Both the position numbers and the translations under genes were made by a program. A stretch of DNA of 19,973 nt from VBDM01 sp041496705 (GTDB lineage Bacteria > Pseudomonadota > Gammaproteobacteria > Burkholderiales > SG8-39): positions 1-19,973 of the forward strand of contig JBGQFD010000069.1 in the NCBI GenBank assembly GCA_041496705.1. The letters are read 5' to 3'. The notes under the pieces are model-generated. The model made no database searches. It was not told the origin of the DNA and saw only the letters and a program-made list of their open reading frames with translations. Each line of letters starts with the position of its first letter. Positions within the stretch are counted from its first letter, which is position 1. Below, one piece after another: positions 1 to 10,823 of this stretch.

Positions 1-18
1 CGCCCCGTGGGGCGAAAA
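1..18 (-). terminator. Possible rpoD terminator hairpin, cut by window edge
   Basis: A perfect inverted repeat, CGCCCC-GT-GGGGCG (1-14), followed on the plus strand by AAAA, lies immediately beyond the rpoD stop codon. On the minus strand it would be a T-run followed by a GC hairpin. The T-tract needed downstream of the hairpin for rpoD termination would lie outside the window, so only the stem is visible. It could be a bidirectional terminator. Confidence 0.5.
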
Positions 19-2523
<2,505 letters not shown>

Positions 2524-2538
2524 GATTTTCCTTGTACG

Positions 2539-4326
2539 TCATGGGTTCGAACGATAACCCGAAATTGTAGCATCGTTCGCCGATGGAACCGGCACTTTCT
2601 TCAGTTCGCTGATCTGGACGACTAGCTCGCGCATCTCCGCCTGCTCCTCCGGCGTTGGGTTCGCCTTCGCCGTCAGCGCGTCGAGCTTGCTCTTGGTCTG
2701 CTTCTGGTGCCACAGGGCCACGGTCCCGTGGAACTCCACTTCCATTTGTTCGGCCTCGAGCTTGCTGTGAAGAAGGGCGGCTTGGCTCGACGCCAGCAGC
2801 TCGGCGAACTCGGTCCCGTTGAACCGCTCGATGAGAACGCTACCGGAGGCGTCGGGGTTCTCGCGGCAAAATTCGGTCACGGCGAGCATCATGCGCCCCT
2901 CGAAAGACGTGGAATCAAGAATTTCCGACGGTAGCCCCGCCGCGAGTGCGGGTTTCGCGAGCAAGCATTGCAAGAGCAGCCGCTCAAGCCTTCGCTCCGC
3001 AAGCTGGGCGCCGCGGTCCGGTCCGGAAGCCGGTGCAGCGAGTCTGGCTTCGGTGAGTTCTTGGGTGAGCTGCGCAGTTTGACCCGCGCCCAGGTGTGCC
3101 GTGGCTGCGATCCTCTGAATAAGCTGCAACTGTAAGCTCCGGGCCGAAATCCGCTTCAGCAGCGGTTTCGCTTCGTGCACAAGCCGCCCACGCCCCTCGT
3201 ACGTATGCAGTTCAACACGTCCCATTAGCTCGTCCACAAAGAACTCCGACAGCGGCCGGGCTGTCTCCAGCTTTTTCTCGAACGCTTCCTTGCCCTTTTC
3301 CCGCACGAAACTGTCGGGATCGTGTTCCGGCGGCAGGAACAGAAACCGCATCGCCTTGTTGTCGGCAAGATGCGGCAGGCTCACTTCGAGCGCGTGCCAG
3401 GCAGCCTTGCGCCCGGCCGCGTCGCCGTCGAAGCAGAAGACGACTTCGTCGGTCTGCCGCAGAAGCTTCTGGAGGTGTGTGGTCGAAGTAGCCGTTCCGA
3501 GCGTCGCGACGGCATATTCGACCCCGTGCTGTGCGAGCGCCACCACGTCCATATAGCCTTCGACCACGATCGCGCGGCCTGCCGCGCGGATCGCCAGCCT
3601 CGCCTGGACAAGACCGTAGAGCTCGCATCCCTTCTCGAACAGCGGGGTCTCCGGGGAGTTGAGATACTTCGGCTCCCCTTCGCCGAGCACGCGGCCACCG
3701 AAGGCGATCACCGAGCCGCGCTGATTGAGAATGGGGAACATGATGCGGCTGCGGAATCGGTCGTATCGCCGTCCCCCGCCCTCCGCATCTATCACCAGGC
3801 CCGCGTCCTTGAGCGCTTTGCCGGCGTAGTCGGGAAACACGCTTTCCAGGTTCTGCCATCCCTCGGGCGCATAGCCGATGCCGAACTGCGCGGCGAGCTT
3901 CCCGGTGAGCCCGCGGCCCTTCAGGTATTCGATGGCGTGCGGCGCGGCTTTCAACTGCGCGCGGTAATAGTCGCTGGCGCGCTGCATGATCTCGTAGAGG
4001 TCCGGACCCGCGTCGGGCTTGTTCGCCCGCGGCGCCGACTCCGGCACCTTCATCCCGACCGATTCGGCGAGGTCCTTGATTGCGTCGACGTAGCCCAGAC
4101 CCTGGTACTCCATGAGAAAGGAGATGGCGTTGCCATGCGCCCCGCAGCCAAAGCAGTGGTAGAACTGCTTGGCCGGGCTCACCGTGAATGACGGCGTCTT
4201 TTCGCTGTGAAACGGGCAGCAGGCGACATAGTTCGCGCCGCCCTTTTTCAACGGAACGTAGCGCTCGATCACCCCGACGATATCGACGCGGTGGAGCAGA
4301 TCCTGCTTGAATGAATCTGGAATCAC
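2539..4326 (-). CDS. dnaG: DNA primase DnaG
   Basis: DnaG synthesises the RNA primers for replication and works with DnaB helicase at the fork. I chose the GTG at 4326 (595 aa, beginning M-IPDSFKQDLLHRVDIV) because DnaG proteins start just ahead of this IPxxF segment. An ATG at 4362 (607 aa, with GGAG close upstream) is the alternative. In the 607-aa numbering, the CHC2-type zinc ligands are C49, H52, C70 and C73 (CCPFH and HCFGCGAHG), and the toprim acidic residues are E268 (EGYMDV) with D312 and D314 (FDGDAAG). The C-terminal third is the variable DnaB-interacting region. The gene is in the macromolecular-synthesis operon between yqeY (106 bp upstream) and rpoD. The upstream gap contains a 14-bp palindrome at 4408-4421. 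Confidence 0.96.
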   Translation of the reverse strand: MIPDSFKQDLLHRVDIVGVIERYVPLKKGGANYVACCPFHSEKTPSFTVSPAKQFYHCFGCGAHGNAISFLMEYQGLGYVDAIKDLAESVGMKVPESAPRANKPDAGPDLYEIMQRASDYYRAQLKAAPHAIEYLKGRGLTGKLAAQFGIGYAPEGWQNLESVFPDYAGKALKDAGLVIDAEGGGRRYDRFRSRIMFPILNQRGSVIAFGGRVLGEGEPKYLNSPETPLFEKGCELYGLVQARLAIRAAGRAIVVEGYMDVVALAQHGVEYAVATLGTATSTTHLQKLLRQTDEVVFCFDGDAAGRKAAWHALEVSLPHLADNKAMRFLFLPPEHDPDSFVREKGKEAFEKKLETARPLSEFFVDELMGRVELHTYEGRGRLVHEAKPLLKRISARSLQLQLIQRIAATAHLGAGQTAQLTQELTEARLAAPASGPDRGAQLAERRLERLLLQCLLAKPALAAGLPSEILDSTSFEGRMMLAVTEFCRENPDASGSVLIERFNGTEFAELLASSQAALLHSKLEAEQMEVEFHGTVALWHQKQTKSKLDALTAKANPTPEEQAEMRELVVQISELKKVPVPSANDATISGYRSNP

Positions 4327-4432
4327 GCCCGTTTTCCGCAAAAACCAAACGCGTGCGCCCATCGCGCTCCGAAAAGACCGGTTCGTCCGGCCGCACGCCA
4401 GTAAGCGCTCCCCGCGGGGAGGCTTCGTCCCC

Positions 4433-4879
4433 TCACCCGGCCAGCCTGGTCCTCACCAGAGCAGAGACCTTGCTCATGTCCGCGCGCCCGGCCAGCTTGC
4501 TCTTTAACGCCCCCATCACTTTACCCATGTCCGCCGCGCCCTTGGCGCCGCTCTGTTCTATCGCCGCAGCGACCTCCTCCGCGATCTCGGCGTCGGTAAG
4601 TTGCTTGGGCAGGTAGCCCGTGAGGAGGTTCAATTCGAAGGTCTCGGTGTCCACCAAGTCCTGCCGCCCCGCGGCCTGGAACTGCGCGATGGAATCGCGG
4701 CGCTGCTTGATCATCTTGTCGATCACCACCGAGACGTCCGCATCGGAAAGTTCCTTGCGCTCGTCGACCTCGCGTTGCTTGACTGCGGCGAGGAGCAGCC
4801 GGATCGCGGAAAGCCGCTGCGCGTCCCTCGCCTTCATCGCGGCCTTCATGTCTTCCGTGATGCGTGCCTTCAGCGACAT
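4433..4879 (-). CDS. yqeY: GatB/YqeY domain-containing protein
   Basis: This is a small soluble helical protein of the YqeY family, related to the C-terminal tail domain of GatB (tRNA-dependent amidotransferase). Its own function is not established. The product is 148 aa from the ATG at 4879, which has GGAGG eight bases upstream. An upstream in-frame ATG at 4915 would overlap the rpsU terminator and is unlikely. Family features seen are the opening MSLKARITEDMKAAMKARD, the RLLLAAVKQREVDER segment, and a C-terminal half with GYLPKQL and GAADMGKVMG followed by KLAGRADMSKVS. The gene sits between rpsU and dnaG, an arrangement common in bacteria that have yqeY in this operon. Translation beyond the upstream terminator needs read-through or a separate promoter. 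Confidence 0.93.
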   Translation of the reverse strand: MSLKARITEDMKAAMKARDAQRLSAIRLLLAAVKQREVDERKELSDADVSVVIDKMIKQRRDSIAQFQAAGRQDLVDTETFELNLLTGYLPKQLTDAEIAEEVAAAIEQSGAKGAADMGKVMGALKSKLAGRADMSKVSALVRTRLAG

Positions 4880-4913
4880 GCGTCCAACCTCCGATGCGGG
4901 GCCTTCTGAAACC

Positions 4914-4950
4914 AAAAAAGCGCGATGGGCGGCTGTTCCGCCGCATCGCG
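4914..4950 (-). terminator. Intrinsic terminator/attenuator after rpsU
   Basis: On the minus strand a long stem, CGCGATG-CGGCGG-AACAG-CCGCC-CATCGCG with one bulged base (4921-4950), is followed by C and six T residues (complement of 4914-4919). It lies 30 bp past the rpsU stop and before yqeY. In E. coli a terminator at the equivalent place lets rpsU be expressed more than dnaG and rpoD; the same role is inferred here. Confidence 0.88.
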
Positions 4951-4980
4951 CCGATTCGGTCCCGGGGCGTCGAGCCCGGA

Positions 4981-5193
4981 TCAGTAGAGTTTCGGGGGCA
5001 GCGTCTGGTTACGCAGGCGCTTGAAATGCCGCTTCACCGCGGCGGCGAGCTTTCTCTTGCGGTACGCGGTGGGTTTCTCGTAGAACTCTCGGGCGCGCAG
5101 TTCGGTGAGCAACCCGGTCTTCTCCACGGTGCGCTTGAAACGGCGCAGCGCCACTTCGAACGGCTCGTTTTCCTTGATGCGCACGGTCGGCAT
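4981..5193 (-). CDS. rpsU: 30S ribosomal protein S21
   Basis: S21 is a small basic protein of the 30S subunit needed for efficient translation initiation. The product is 70 aa from the ATG at 5193, starting MPTVRIKENEPFEVALRRFK and ending RHFKRLRNQTLPPKLY, which matches the family length. An AGGGG four bases upstream supports this start; the longer in-frame ORF from 5307 would run through the promoter and is not used. Features seen are the R-R-F-K-R core, FYEKPTAYRKRK, and a strongly basic C-terminal half. It is the first gene of the rpsU-yqeY-dnaG-rpoD operon, with an extended -10 promoter upstream and an intrinsic terminator downstream. In this window tsaD, its frequent divergent neighbour, is about 5.7 kb away. 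Confidence 0.97.
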   Translation of the reverse strand: MPTVRIKENEPFEVALRRFKRTVEKTGLLTELRAREFYEKPTAYRKRKLAAAVKRHFKRLRNQTLPPKLY

Positions 5194-5229
5194 GAACCCC
5201 TGTACCTGACATTCAAATCGAGGGGGCGG

Positions 5230-5238
5230 ATTGTAGCA
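5230..5238 (-). promoter_or_regulatory. Extended -10 promoter element for rpsU operon
   Basis: On the minus strand TGC-TACAAT, an extended -10 (TGn plus 5/6 match to TATAAT), lies 36 bp ahead of the rpsU start. The sequence about 17-18 bp further upstream (around GTCACT) is only a weak -35, as expected if the TG extension compensates. Position and composition fit a sigma-70 promoter; no other good candidate lies between the upstream gene and rpsU. Confidence 0.6.
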
Positions 5239-5296
5239 GAAACGGCCGGGCCAAGTGACCCCGCTCATTGGCGGCGCCGCAGGCAGCTTGCGTGCT

Positions 5297-6544
5297 TTAT
5301 GCGCCAAGCTTCCCGGCGAGCCCCAGGATCCGCAATTCCTGCCCGACGGTCGCCGCGCGCAAGTCGACTTCCATCAGGCGCGCGTCCAGCCGGGAACGCG
5401 CAGCGTCGATCAATTCCAGCAGGGATCCGCGACCCAGCCGGTAGGCGTCTTCGGCCATCTGCTTGAGCGCGGGGATGCGCTCGCCGACATTCAGCCGGAA
5501 GCGCTCAAGGGCGGCTCTCCGCTGAGCGAGCGCATCACCCAGGCGCCGCAATTCCACGTCGGCCTCGGATTCGATCGCCTCGCGGCGCCTCTGGGCAGCC
5601 CGAAGGTCGGCTGCGGCCTTGGCCATCAAGCCGCGCCGCGCATCGGATAACGGGATCTCGGTGGTCAGGCCGACAAAATTGGCGGCACCAAACGGATCGC
5701 CGGTCCATATCCTGCCGACGCTCAGCACCGGCACGGGCCAGCGCTCGCGCTCGGTGCGTGTGAGCGCTGCCTGCGCCGCTTCTTCTTCGCGCCGGGCTGC
5801 GACGATCTGCGGGTTCCTTGAAATCATAGACTCTCGCCATTCGGCCGCACTGGTCGGCAGGCCGGCGGGCGCTGCAGTGCCGCTCGCGCTGGGGCGCCAG
5901 CCCGGCGCCCCAAGCAGCGCCGCCAACCCCGCCGATTTGTCGGCCAAGTCGGCGCGCGCATCCGCAAGGCGCGCATTCATCCCGGCGAGTTCGACCTCGA
6001 CCCGCGTAAGGTCGTAGCGGCTTGCCGCGCCGCTCTTCAGTCGTCCGGAAACGATCGCGGCCACGCGCTCGATCTCGGCGACCGACTCGTCGAGCATCGA
6101 AGCTTTTTCCTGAGCAGCCTGAAGCCCGACAAACAGGTCGGCAGCGCGCAGCGCGAGTTCGTTTCCGGCGAGCCCGATGCGGGCGCGGGCTGCCAGCAAT
6201 CCCTGCGCGGCGGCTTCGATCCGCGCGCCGCGCTGGCCGCCAATCAGCAGCGGCAAATCCACAGTCGCCTGCTGCTGCTGGCTGCCCTCGAACATGGTTC
6301 TCGCTCCGCCCGATGGAGTGAAACGCCCGTAGGAAACCGAGGGGTTGGGGAACGCACCAGCGGTGATCCTGTCCGCCTCGGCAGTGTCGATCGCCACTTG
6401 TTCGACGGCGAGCCTCGGACTGCGCTCTGCCACGAGCCGTAGCAGGATCGGCAGCGTCAGCCTTTCCGGAAGCGCCGGTTCCTGTGCGCGGACGGATGCC
6501 GCTGACAGGGCCGAGACAGCCAAAAGCATCACGAACCTGCTCAT
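5297..6544 (-). CDS. TolC-family outer-membrane factor of RND heavy-metal efflux (CzcC/CusC type)
   Basis: This is the outer-membrane channel component of a tripartite efflux system, expected to form a trimeric beta-barrel plus periplasmic alpha-barrel. The product is 415 aa from the ATG at 6544. That ATG overlaps the stop codon of the pump gene (ATGA) and has AGAGGA upstream, so translation is coupled. Residues 1-20 (MSRFVMLLAVSALSAASVRA) look like a Sec signal peptide cleaved before QEP; there is no lipobox Cys, unlike CusC. Two long alanine-rich helical repeats typical of outer-membrane efflux proteins follow, with the family's SGAASRYDL segment near the middle and its counterpart LGRGSLLELIDAA near the C terminus. 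It is the last gene of the efflux operon, about 100 bp ahead of rpsU in the same direction. No clear terminator lies between them. Confidence 0.9.
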   Translation of the reverse strand: MSRFVMLLAVSALSAASVRAQEPALPERLTLPILLRLVAERSPRLAVEQVAIDTAEADRITAGAFPNPSVSYGRFTPSGGARTMFEGSQQQQATVDLPLLIGGQRGARIEAAAQGLLAARARIGLAGNELALRAADLFVGLQAAQEKASMLDESVAEIERVAAIVSGRLKSGAASRYDLTRVEVELAGMNARLADARADLADKSAGLAALLGAPGWRPSASGTAAPAGLPTSAAEWRESMISRNPQIVAARREEEAAQAALTRTERERWPVPVLSVGRIWTGDPFGAANFVGLTTEIPLSDARRGLMAKAAADLRAAQRRREAIESEADVELRRLGDALAQRRAALERFRLNVGERIPALKQMAEDAYRLGRGSLLELIDAARSRLDARLMEVDLRAATVGQELRILGLAGKLGA

Positions 6545-9500
6545 GGTTTGTCCTCTATTTGTTCGTCCTCTTCCTCCGGCATCGTCAGCCGCCGCGGGGT
6601 GATGTAGCTGTATATGATCGGCAGCAGCCACAGCGCGATCGCCAGTGTGGTGAGCATGCCACCCACCACCACCAGGGCAAAAGGCCGCTGCGTCTCGCTT
6701 CCGACTCCGGAGCCCAGCGCCATCGGCAAGAGCCCTACCAGGGCGAGCAATGATGCCATGAGGACCGGTCGCAGCCGCTCGCTCGCGCCTTCGGTCAATG
6801 CCGGTCCCAACGCCTCACCGCTTCGCCGCCGCGCTTCCACTGCGCTCAGCACCAAGAGGCCCATCAGCGACACCTGGCCGAGCAGCGCGATGAAGCCCAC
6901 CGCGGCGCTCACCGACAGAGGCACCCCGGCCGCGAGCAGCGCAAAGGCGCCCCCGGTCAGGGCGAACGGAACGGTCAGCAGGATGGCGAGAGCGCTGCGT
7001 CCTGAATTCATCGCCGCATACAGGAGCCCGAGCACGGCGAGCACCGCCAGCGGAACCACGATCTGGAGCCGGGCGAGCGCGCGCTGCTGGTTTTCGAACT
7101 CGCCGCCCCAGGCGAAGTAATAGCCTTCGGGCGCAGGCACGCTGCGCTTTACGGTGGCGATGGCGTCCTTGACCACCGATCCCATGTCTCGTCCCTGGAT
7201 GTTGAACTTCAAGGCGAGGTAGCGGCTATTGCCTTCCCGGTTGATCGAGGCCACGCCGCTGGCGACCTGGATGGTGGCGAGATCGCGCAGAGGCACGCGC
7301 GCGCCGGACGCGGTGGTGAGTGTGACCGCGCCTATCCTTTCGGTGTCGTCGCGGATATCGAGCGGCAGCATCAGCCGCACCGGCACCGGGCGCTCTCCCT
7401 CCCACATCGTAGTCGTGACGCGCCCGGCCAGGGCGGTTTCCAGAGTGCGCTGCGCGTCCTCCATCGCAATGCCGGCCCGGGCGAGCGCCTGCCGGTCGAA
7501 GCGCACCTGCAGCTGCGGGGTCGAGGCGTCCCGGTAGAGGTCGAGATCGACGATTCCCGGCACGGCCTTGAGCGCTTCCTTGGCCTGTTCCAAGGTACTC
7601 CTCATTCGCGCGAGATCGGGGCCGAATATCTTCAGGACCACCTTGCCGCGCACGCCGCTGACCGCCTCCTCGACGTTGTCCTTCATCGGCTGCGAGAAGT
7701 TGTAGCGCACGCCAGGGATTTCGGTCAGCGAGGCGCGCATGTCGTCTATCAGCCGCGTCTTGTCGTAACCCGAGCGCCATTCGCGCACGGCTTTGAGGCG
7801 TATGAAGGTTTCGCTCATGTTGACGCCTTCGTTGTCGGTGCCGTCCTCGGGCCGGCCTTGCTCGCTCAGGGTTTTGCTTACTTCGGGGAACGCGAGGATC
7901 CGCCGGCGCACCTCGAGAAGGATGTCCTGCCCTTTCTCCAGCGCGATGCTCGGCGGCATCTCGACGAACAGCTGTATGTCGCCTTCATCGAGCTCGGGGA
8001 GGAACTCGGTGCCGAGACGCGCGAGCGTCAACATCGCCAGCGCCGGCAGGACAAACGCCGCAGCGAGAACCCTCCCGCGGCGCTCGAGCAGCCATGACAA
8101 GGATCGCCGGTAGCGGACGCGCAGCCGCTCCACCCAGGCTGGCTCCCGAAGCTGGGCGTGCCGCGGCCGGAACAGGGCTGCGCACAGGGCGGGCACCAGG
8201 GTGAGGGCGAATACGAGCGCGCCGATCAGCGCAAAGGAGTAGGTGAGCGCCAGAGGCCGGAAAATGCGTCCTTCAACCGATTGCAGCGTGAATACCGGCA
8301 CCAGTGCGGCGATGATGATCAGCATTGCGTACAGCGTCGGGCGCCCCACGTCCACCGCCGAACGCACCACCAGCCGCAACACGCCGCGCCGGTCGGCGGG
8401 GTGGTCCTGGCGCAGCGCATGGATGACGTTCTCGACGAGTACCACGGCGCCGTCGACCAGGATGCCGAAATCGATTGCGCCCATCGAGATCAGGTTGGCA
8501 GGGAGGCCCAGCGCGTAAAGGCCGAGGAAAGCCACCAGCAGTGACAGCGGTATCACCACGGCCACCGTCACCGAGCCCACGGCGCTGCGCAGAAAGAGCC
8601 ACATCACGGCGACCACCAAAATGAAACCGCTCAGGAGATTCTTGTGCACCGTGGCGAGCGTCAGCCCCACGAGGTCGCTGCGGTCATAGAAAATCTCGAT
8701 GCGCATGCCTTTGGGCAGGATGGTCTCGTTCAGCTCGCGCACCTTGTCGTGGACGCCATCCAGCACCAGCGAGGGATTCTGGCCGCGCCGCATCCACACG
8801 AAGCCTTCGATGCCTTCCTTTTCCAGGCCGACGCCCACGGTGCCGCGCCGCGGCGTGAAGGACTGCACCACATTGGAAACGTCGCCCACCGTCACCGCGG
8901 TCGCGTCCTTGCTCTTGAGCAGGATGCGCTTGATGTCCTCGGCTGATTCGAGGTAGCCGATGCCGCGTACCGTAAGTTCCTGATCGCCGTGCCGCAGGAA
9001 GCCGCCGCCGACATTCAGGTTGGATTTGGCGATCGCCTGTTCGAGATCGCCCAGCGTCAAGCCCAGGGCGAACAGGCGCGCGGGGTCGGCTTCGACGTGT
9101 ATCTCCTTGAGATAGCCCCCGAAGGGCACGATGTCGGCCACACCCGGCACCTGGCGCAGGACGCGCACGATGTTCCATTGCATTTCAGAGCGCAACTGAT
9201 AGAGGTCGTGGCGGTCGCTCGTGACACGGAACTGGTACACCTCGCCCAGGGGCGTGGCTTCCGGCGCAATCTCCGGGGTCACGCCCTGGGGAAGATCGGC
9301 GGCAGCGGCCCTTTGCAAGACCACGGTTCGAGCGGGGAAGCTGGCCGTGTCGTCCGAGAAGGTCAGGGTAATCAGCGACAGGCCGAACAGGCTCTCGCTG
9401 CGCATCAAGGTCATCCCCGGAGTGCCGTTCAGCTCGCGCTCCAGCGGCACCGTGACGCGCCGCTCGATCTCCTCGGGCGCATTGCCGGGGAGCTGGGTGA

Positions 9501-9648
9501 TGACCGTGACCTGGGTGTTGGTGACGTCCGGGTAGGCCTCGATGGGCGTGTCGAGGTAAGCGCGCAGTCCAAAGGCGGCGACGACCAAAGTGGCAAACAA
9601 AGCCGCAACCCGGCGGTGAACGCAGGTTTCGATGAGAAGGCGGAGCAT
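6541..9648 (-). CDS. Heavy-metal efflux RND pump (CzcA/CusA family)
   Basis: This is the inner-membrane proton-driven pump that moves substrate into the tripartite channel. At 1035 aa it has the normal family length. Layout: TM1 (about 12-30), first periplasmic porter loop (to about 335), TM2-TM6 (about 337-492), TM7 (about 525-545), second porter loop, and TM8-TM12 from about 865 to the C terminus (ending at TPRRLTMPEEEDEQ). The proton-relay motif in TM4, DFGILVDGAVVLVEN, has D393, D399 and E406, matching the CzcA-like heavy-metal group. It is unlike the CusA (copper/silver) form of this motif, so a divalent cation such as Zn, Co, Ni or Cd is more likely than Cu or Ag; this is inference. It starts 2 bp after the adaptor stop and overlaps the outer-membrane factor start by 4 bp. 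No clear Shine-Dalgarno was seen, consistent with translational coupling. Confidence 0.93.
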   Translation of the reverse strand: MLRLLIETCVHRRVAALFATLVVAAFGLRAYLDTPIEAYPDVTNTQVTVITQLPGNAPEEIERRVTVPLERELNGTPGMTLMRSESLFGLSLITLTFSDDTASFPARTVVLQRAAAADLPQGVTPEIAPEATPLGEVYQFRVTSDRHDLYQLRSEMQWNIVRVLRQVPGVADIVPFGGYLKEIHVEADPARLFALGLTLGDLEQAIAKSNLNVGGGFLRHGDQELTVRGIGYLESAEDIKRILLKSKDATAVTVGDVSNVVQSFTPRRGTVGVGLEKEGIEGFVWMRRGQNPSLVLDGVHDKVRELNETILPKGMRIEIFYDRSDLVGLTLATVHKNLLSGFILVVAVMWLFLRSAVGSVTVAVVIPLSLLVAFLGLYALGLPANLISMGAIDFGILVDGAVVLVENVIHALRQDHPADRRGVLRLVVRSAVDVGRPTLYAMLIIIAALVPVFTLQSVEGRIFRPLALTYSFALIGALVFALTLVPALCAALFRPRHAQLREPAWVERLRVRYRRSLSWLLERRGRVLAAAFVLPALAMLTLARLGTEFLPELDEGDIQLFVEMPPSIALEKGQDILLEVRRRILAFPEVSKTLSEQGRPEDGTDNEGVNMSETFIRLKAVREWRSGYDKTRLIDDMRASLTEIPGVRYNFSQPMKDNVEEAVSGVRGKVVLKIFGPDLARMRSTLEQAKEALKAVPGIVDLDLYRDASTPQLQVRFDRQALARAGIAMEDAQRTLETALAGRVTTTMWEGERPVPVRLMLPLDIRDDTERIGAVTLTTASGARVPLRDLATIQVASGVASINREGNSRYLALKFNIQGRDMGSVVKDAIATVKRSVPAPEGYYFAWGGEFENQQRALARLQIVVPLAVLAVLGLLYAAMNSGRSALAILLTVPFALTGGAFALLAAGVPLSVSAAVGFIALLGQVSLMGLLVLSAVEARRRSGEALGPALTEGASERLRPVLMASLLALVGLLPMALGSGVGSETQRPFALVVVGGMLTTLAIALWLLPIIYSYITPRRLTMPEEEDEQIEDKP

Positions 9649-9650
9649 GC

Positions 9651-10769
9651 TTAGAGCAGCTGCTCTGCCTGGGTGTCGAGCAGCAAAGCGCCGCGCACCA
9701 CCACCCTTTCGCCTGCCGTGAGCCCCTGCAGAATCGCCACCCGACCTTCGCGGTTCTGGCCTGTCTGCACTTCCCGGGCCTCGAAGGCGCCGTCAGAGCG
9801 CTCGACGTACACCACGCGGCGCTTGCCGTCCTTGATCAGCACCGCCGAAACCGGGACCGAGATGCCCGCCTTGGAGCCCCCGCGCAAGGCAACCTGGGCC
9901 AGCATGCCGGCGCGCAGGCCATCGATCCGCCTGGCAAGTGCCAGATACACCTGGGTGCGACGTGATTCCGGATCCACGCGAGGGTTGAAATTCTCGACCC
10001 GCGCCGCGACACGGGCAGCGAGCGCCGGCAGCTCCACTTCGGCTTCCTGGCCGACGGCAATCCGGCGCAAATCGCTTTCCGGGACCTGCGCTACCACCTG
10101 CAAACGGTTCGGATCACCGAGTTCCAGCAGCGCTTCGCCGCCGGGTGCGACCGTCGCGCCCACCGCCGCGCGAATCGTTATCACTACGCCGTCCGCAGGT
10201 GCTCGAACGGCAACCCGGATGCCCTGACCGGATCCGATCAGGGCCGCGGCGTTTCGCGCCCGCTCGTGCTCGGCGCGCGCTTCCTTCAGCCGCGCTTCGG
10301 CTTCCTGCCGTTCGAACTCCAGGCCGACGCCCTTCTCCACCATCTCGACCTGGCGCCTGAAGACGCTTTCGGCGCTGCCGAGCCTCGTGGCAGCCTGATC
10401 CAGCGTGGCGCGCGCGGTTCCCGCGTCGGCGCTTTCGATGGTCAACAACTCCGCCCCGGCCTTGACGACTTGCCCGGCTTGAACCAGCACTGCGACGACG
10501 CGTCCCGCCGCCGTGGCCCCGACGGCGGATTGCGCCTGTGGGCGGAACGTCACCCGCCCCGGCAACTCGAGCAGATCGACGGCCCGGGAAGCGGCGACAG
10601 CCTCGATCGAGAGGTACTGCTTCTGGGCATCCGCTATCTGTGCCGGGCCGGCACCGGCATCACGGGCAGTCTTGGATGCGGGTGCCATGGCAGCCGTCGA
10701 CCCCTTCTCGCATCCAGCCATCAGCGCCGAAAGCTCGATCAGCAAAATGACAAGAACCGTTCGCATCAT
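9651..10769 (-). CDS. Periplasmic adaptor (HlyD/CusB/CzcB-type membrane fusion lipoprotein)
   Basis: This adaptor bridges the RND pump and the outer-membrane channel. The product is 372 aa from the ATG at 10769 (a second ATG follows at once). GAGGT lies upstream, and the longer in-frame ORF from 10898 would extend almost to the tsaD start. The N terminus (MMRTVLVILLIELSALMAGC) is a lipoprotein signal with the lipobox Cys at residue 20. Next come a lipoyl-like half (GATAAGRVVAVLVQAGQVVKAG, about residues 84-105, and IRVAVRAPADGVVITIRA), a helical hairpin rich in Glu/Arg/Ala, a beta-barrel domain (RLQVVAQVPESDLRR) and a C-terminal membrane-proximal domain (GLTAGERVVVRGALLL). It lacks the Met/His-rich N-terminal metal-binding stretch typical of CusB. 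It is the first gene of the efflux operon, divergent from tsaD. Confidence 0.9.
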   Translation of the reverse strand: MMRTVLVILLIELSALMAGCEKGSTAAMAPASKTARDAGAGPAQIADAQKQYLSIEAVAASRAVDLLELPGRVTFRPQAQSAVGATAAGRVVAVLVQAGQVVKAGAELLTIESADAGTARATLDQAATRLGSAESVFRRQVEMVEKGVGLEFERQEAEARLKEARAEHERARNAAALIGSGQGIRVAVRAPADGVVITIRAAVGATVAPGGEALLELGDPNRLQVVAQVPESDLRRIAVGQEAEVELPALAARVAARVENFNPRVDPESRRTQVYLALARRIDGLRAGMLAQVALRGGSKAGISVPVSAVLIKDGKRRVVYVERSDGAFEAREVQTGQNREGRVAILQGLTAGERVVVRGALLLDTQAEQLL

Positions 10770-10801
10770 CCCGACAGACCTCAGTTTCCCGCTCGACGCA
10801 A

Positions 10802-10823
10802 GCACGAATCCGTGCATTCGTGC
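10802..10823. promoter_or_regulatory. Perfect inverted repeat, candidate operator between efflux operon and tsaD
   Basis: GCACGAAT-ccgtgc-ATTCGTGC is a perfect 8+8 bp dyad with a 6-bp spacer, in the 131-bp gap between the divergent adaptor gene and tsaD. It is the only strong dyad in the gap. A weak plus-strand -10 (TATCTT, 10840-10845) and a weak minus-strand -10 (TATGCT, 10825-10830) flank it, so a bound regulator could act on either gene. The sequence also allows an RNA hairpin (GCACG-AATC-CGTGC). Function is inferred from symmetry and place only. Confidence 0.5.

Noticed and set aside
9655..9666. Perfect 12-bp palindrome GAGCAGCTGCTC at the 3' end of the adaptor gene
   Set aside because: It is inside coding sequence (Glu-Gln-Leu-Leu end) with no loop; such short palindromes are expected by chance in this composition.
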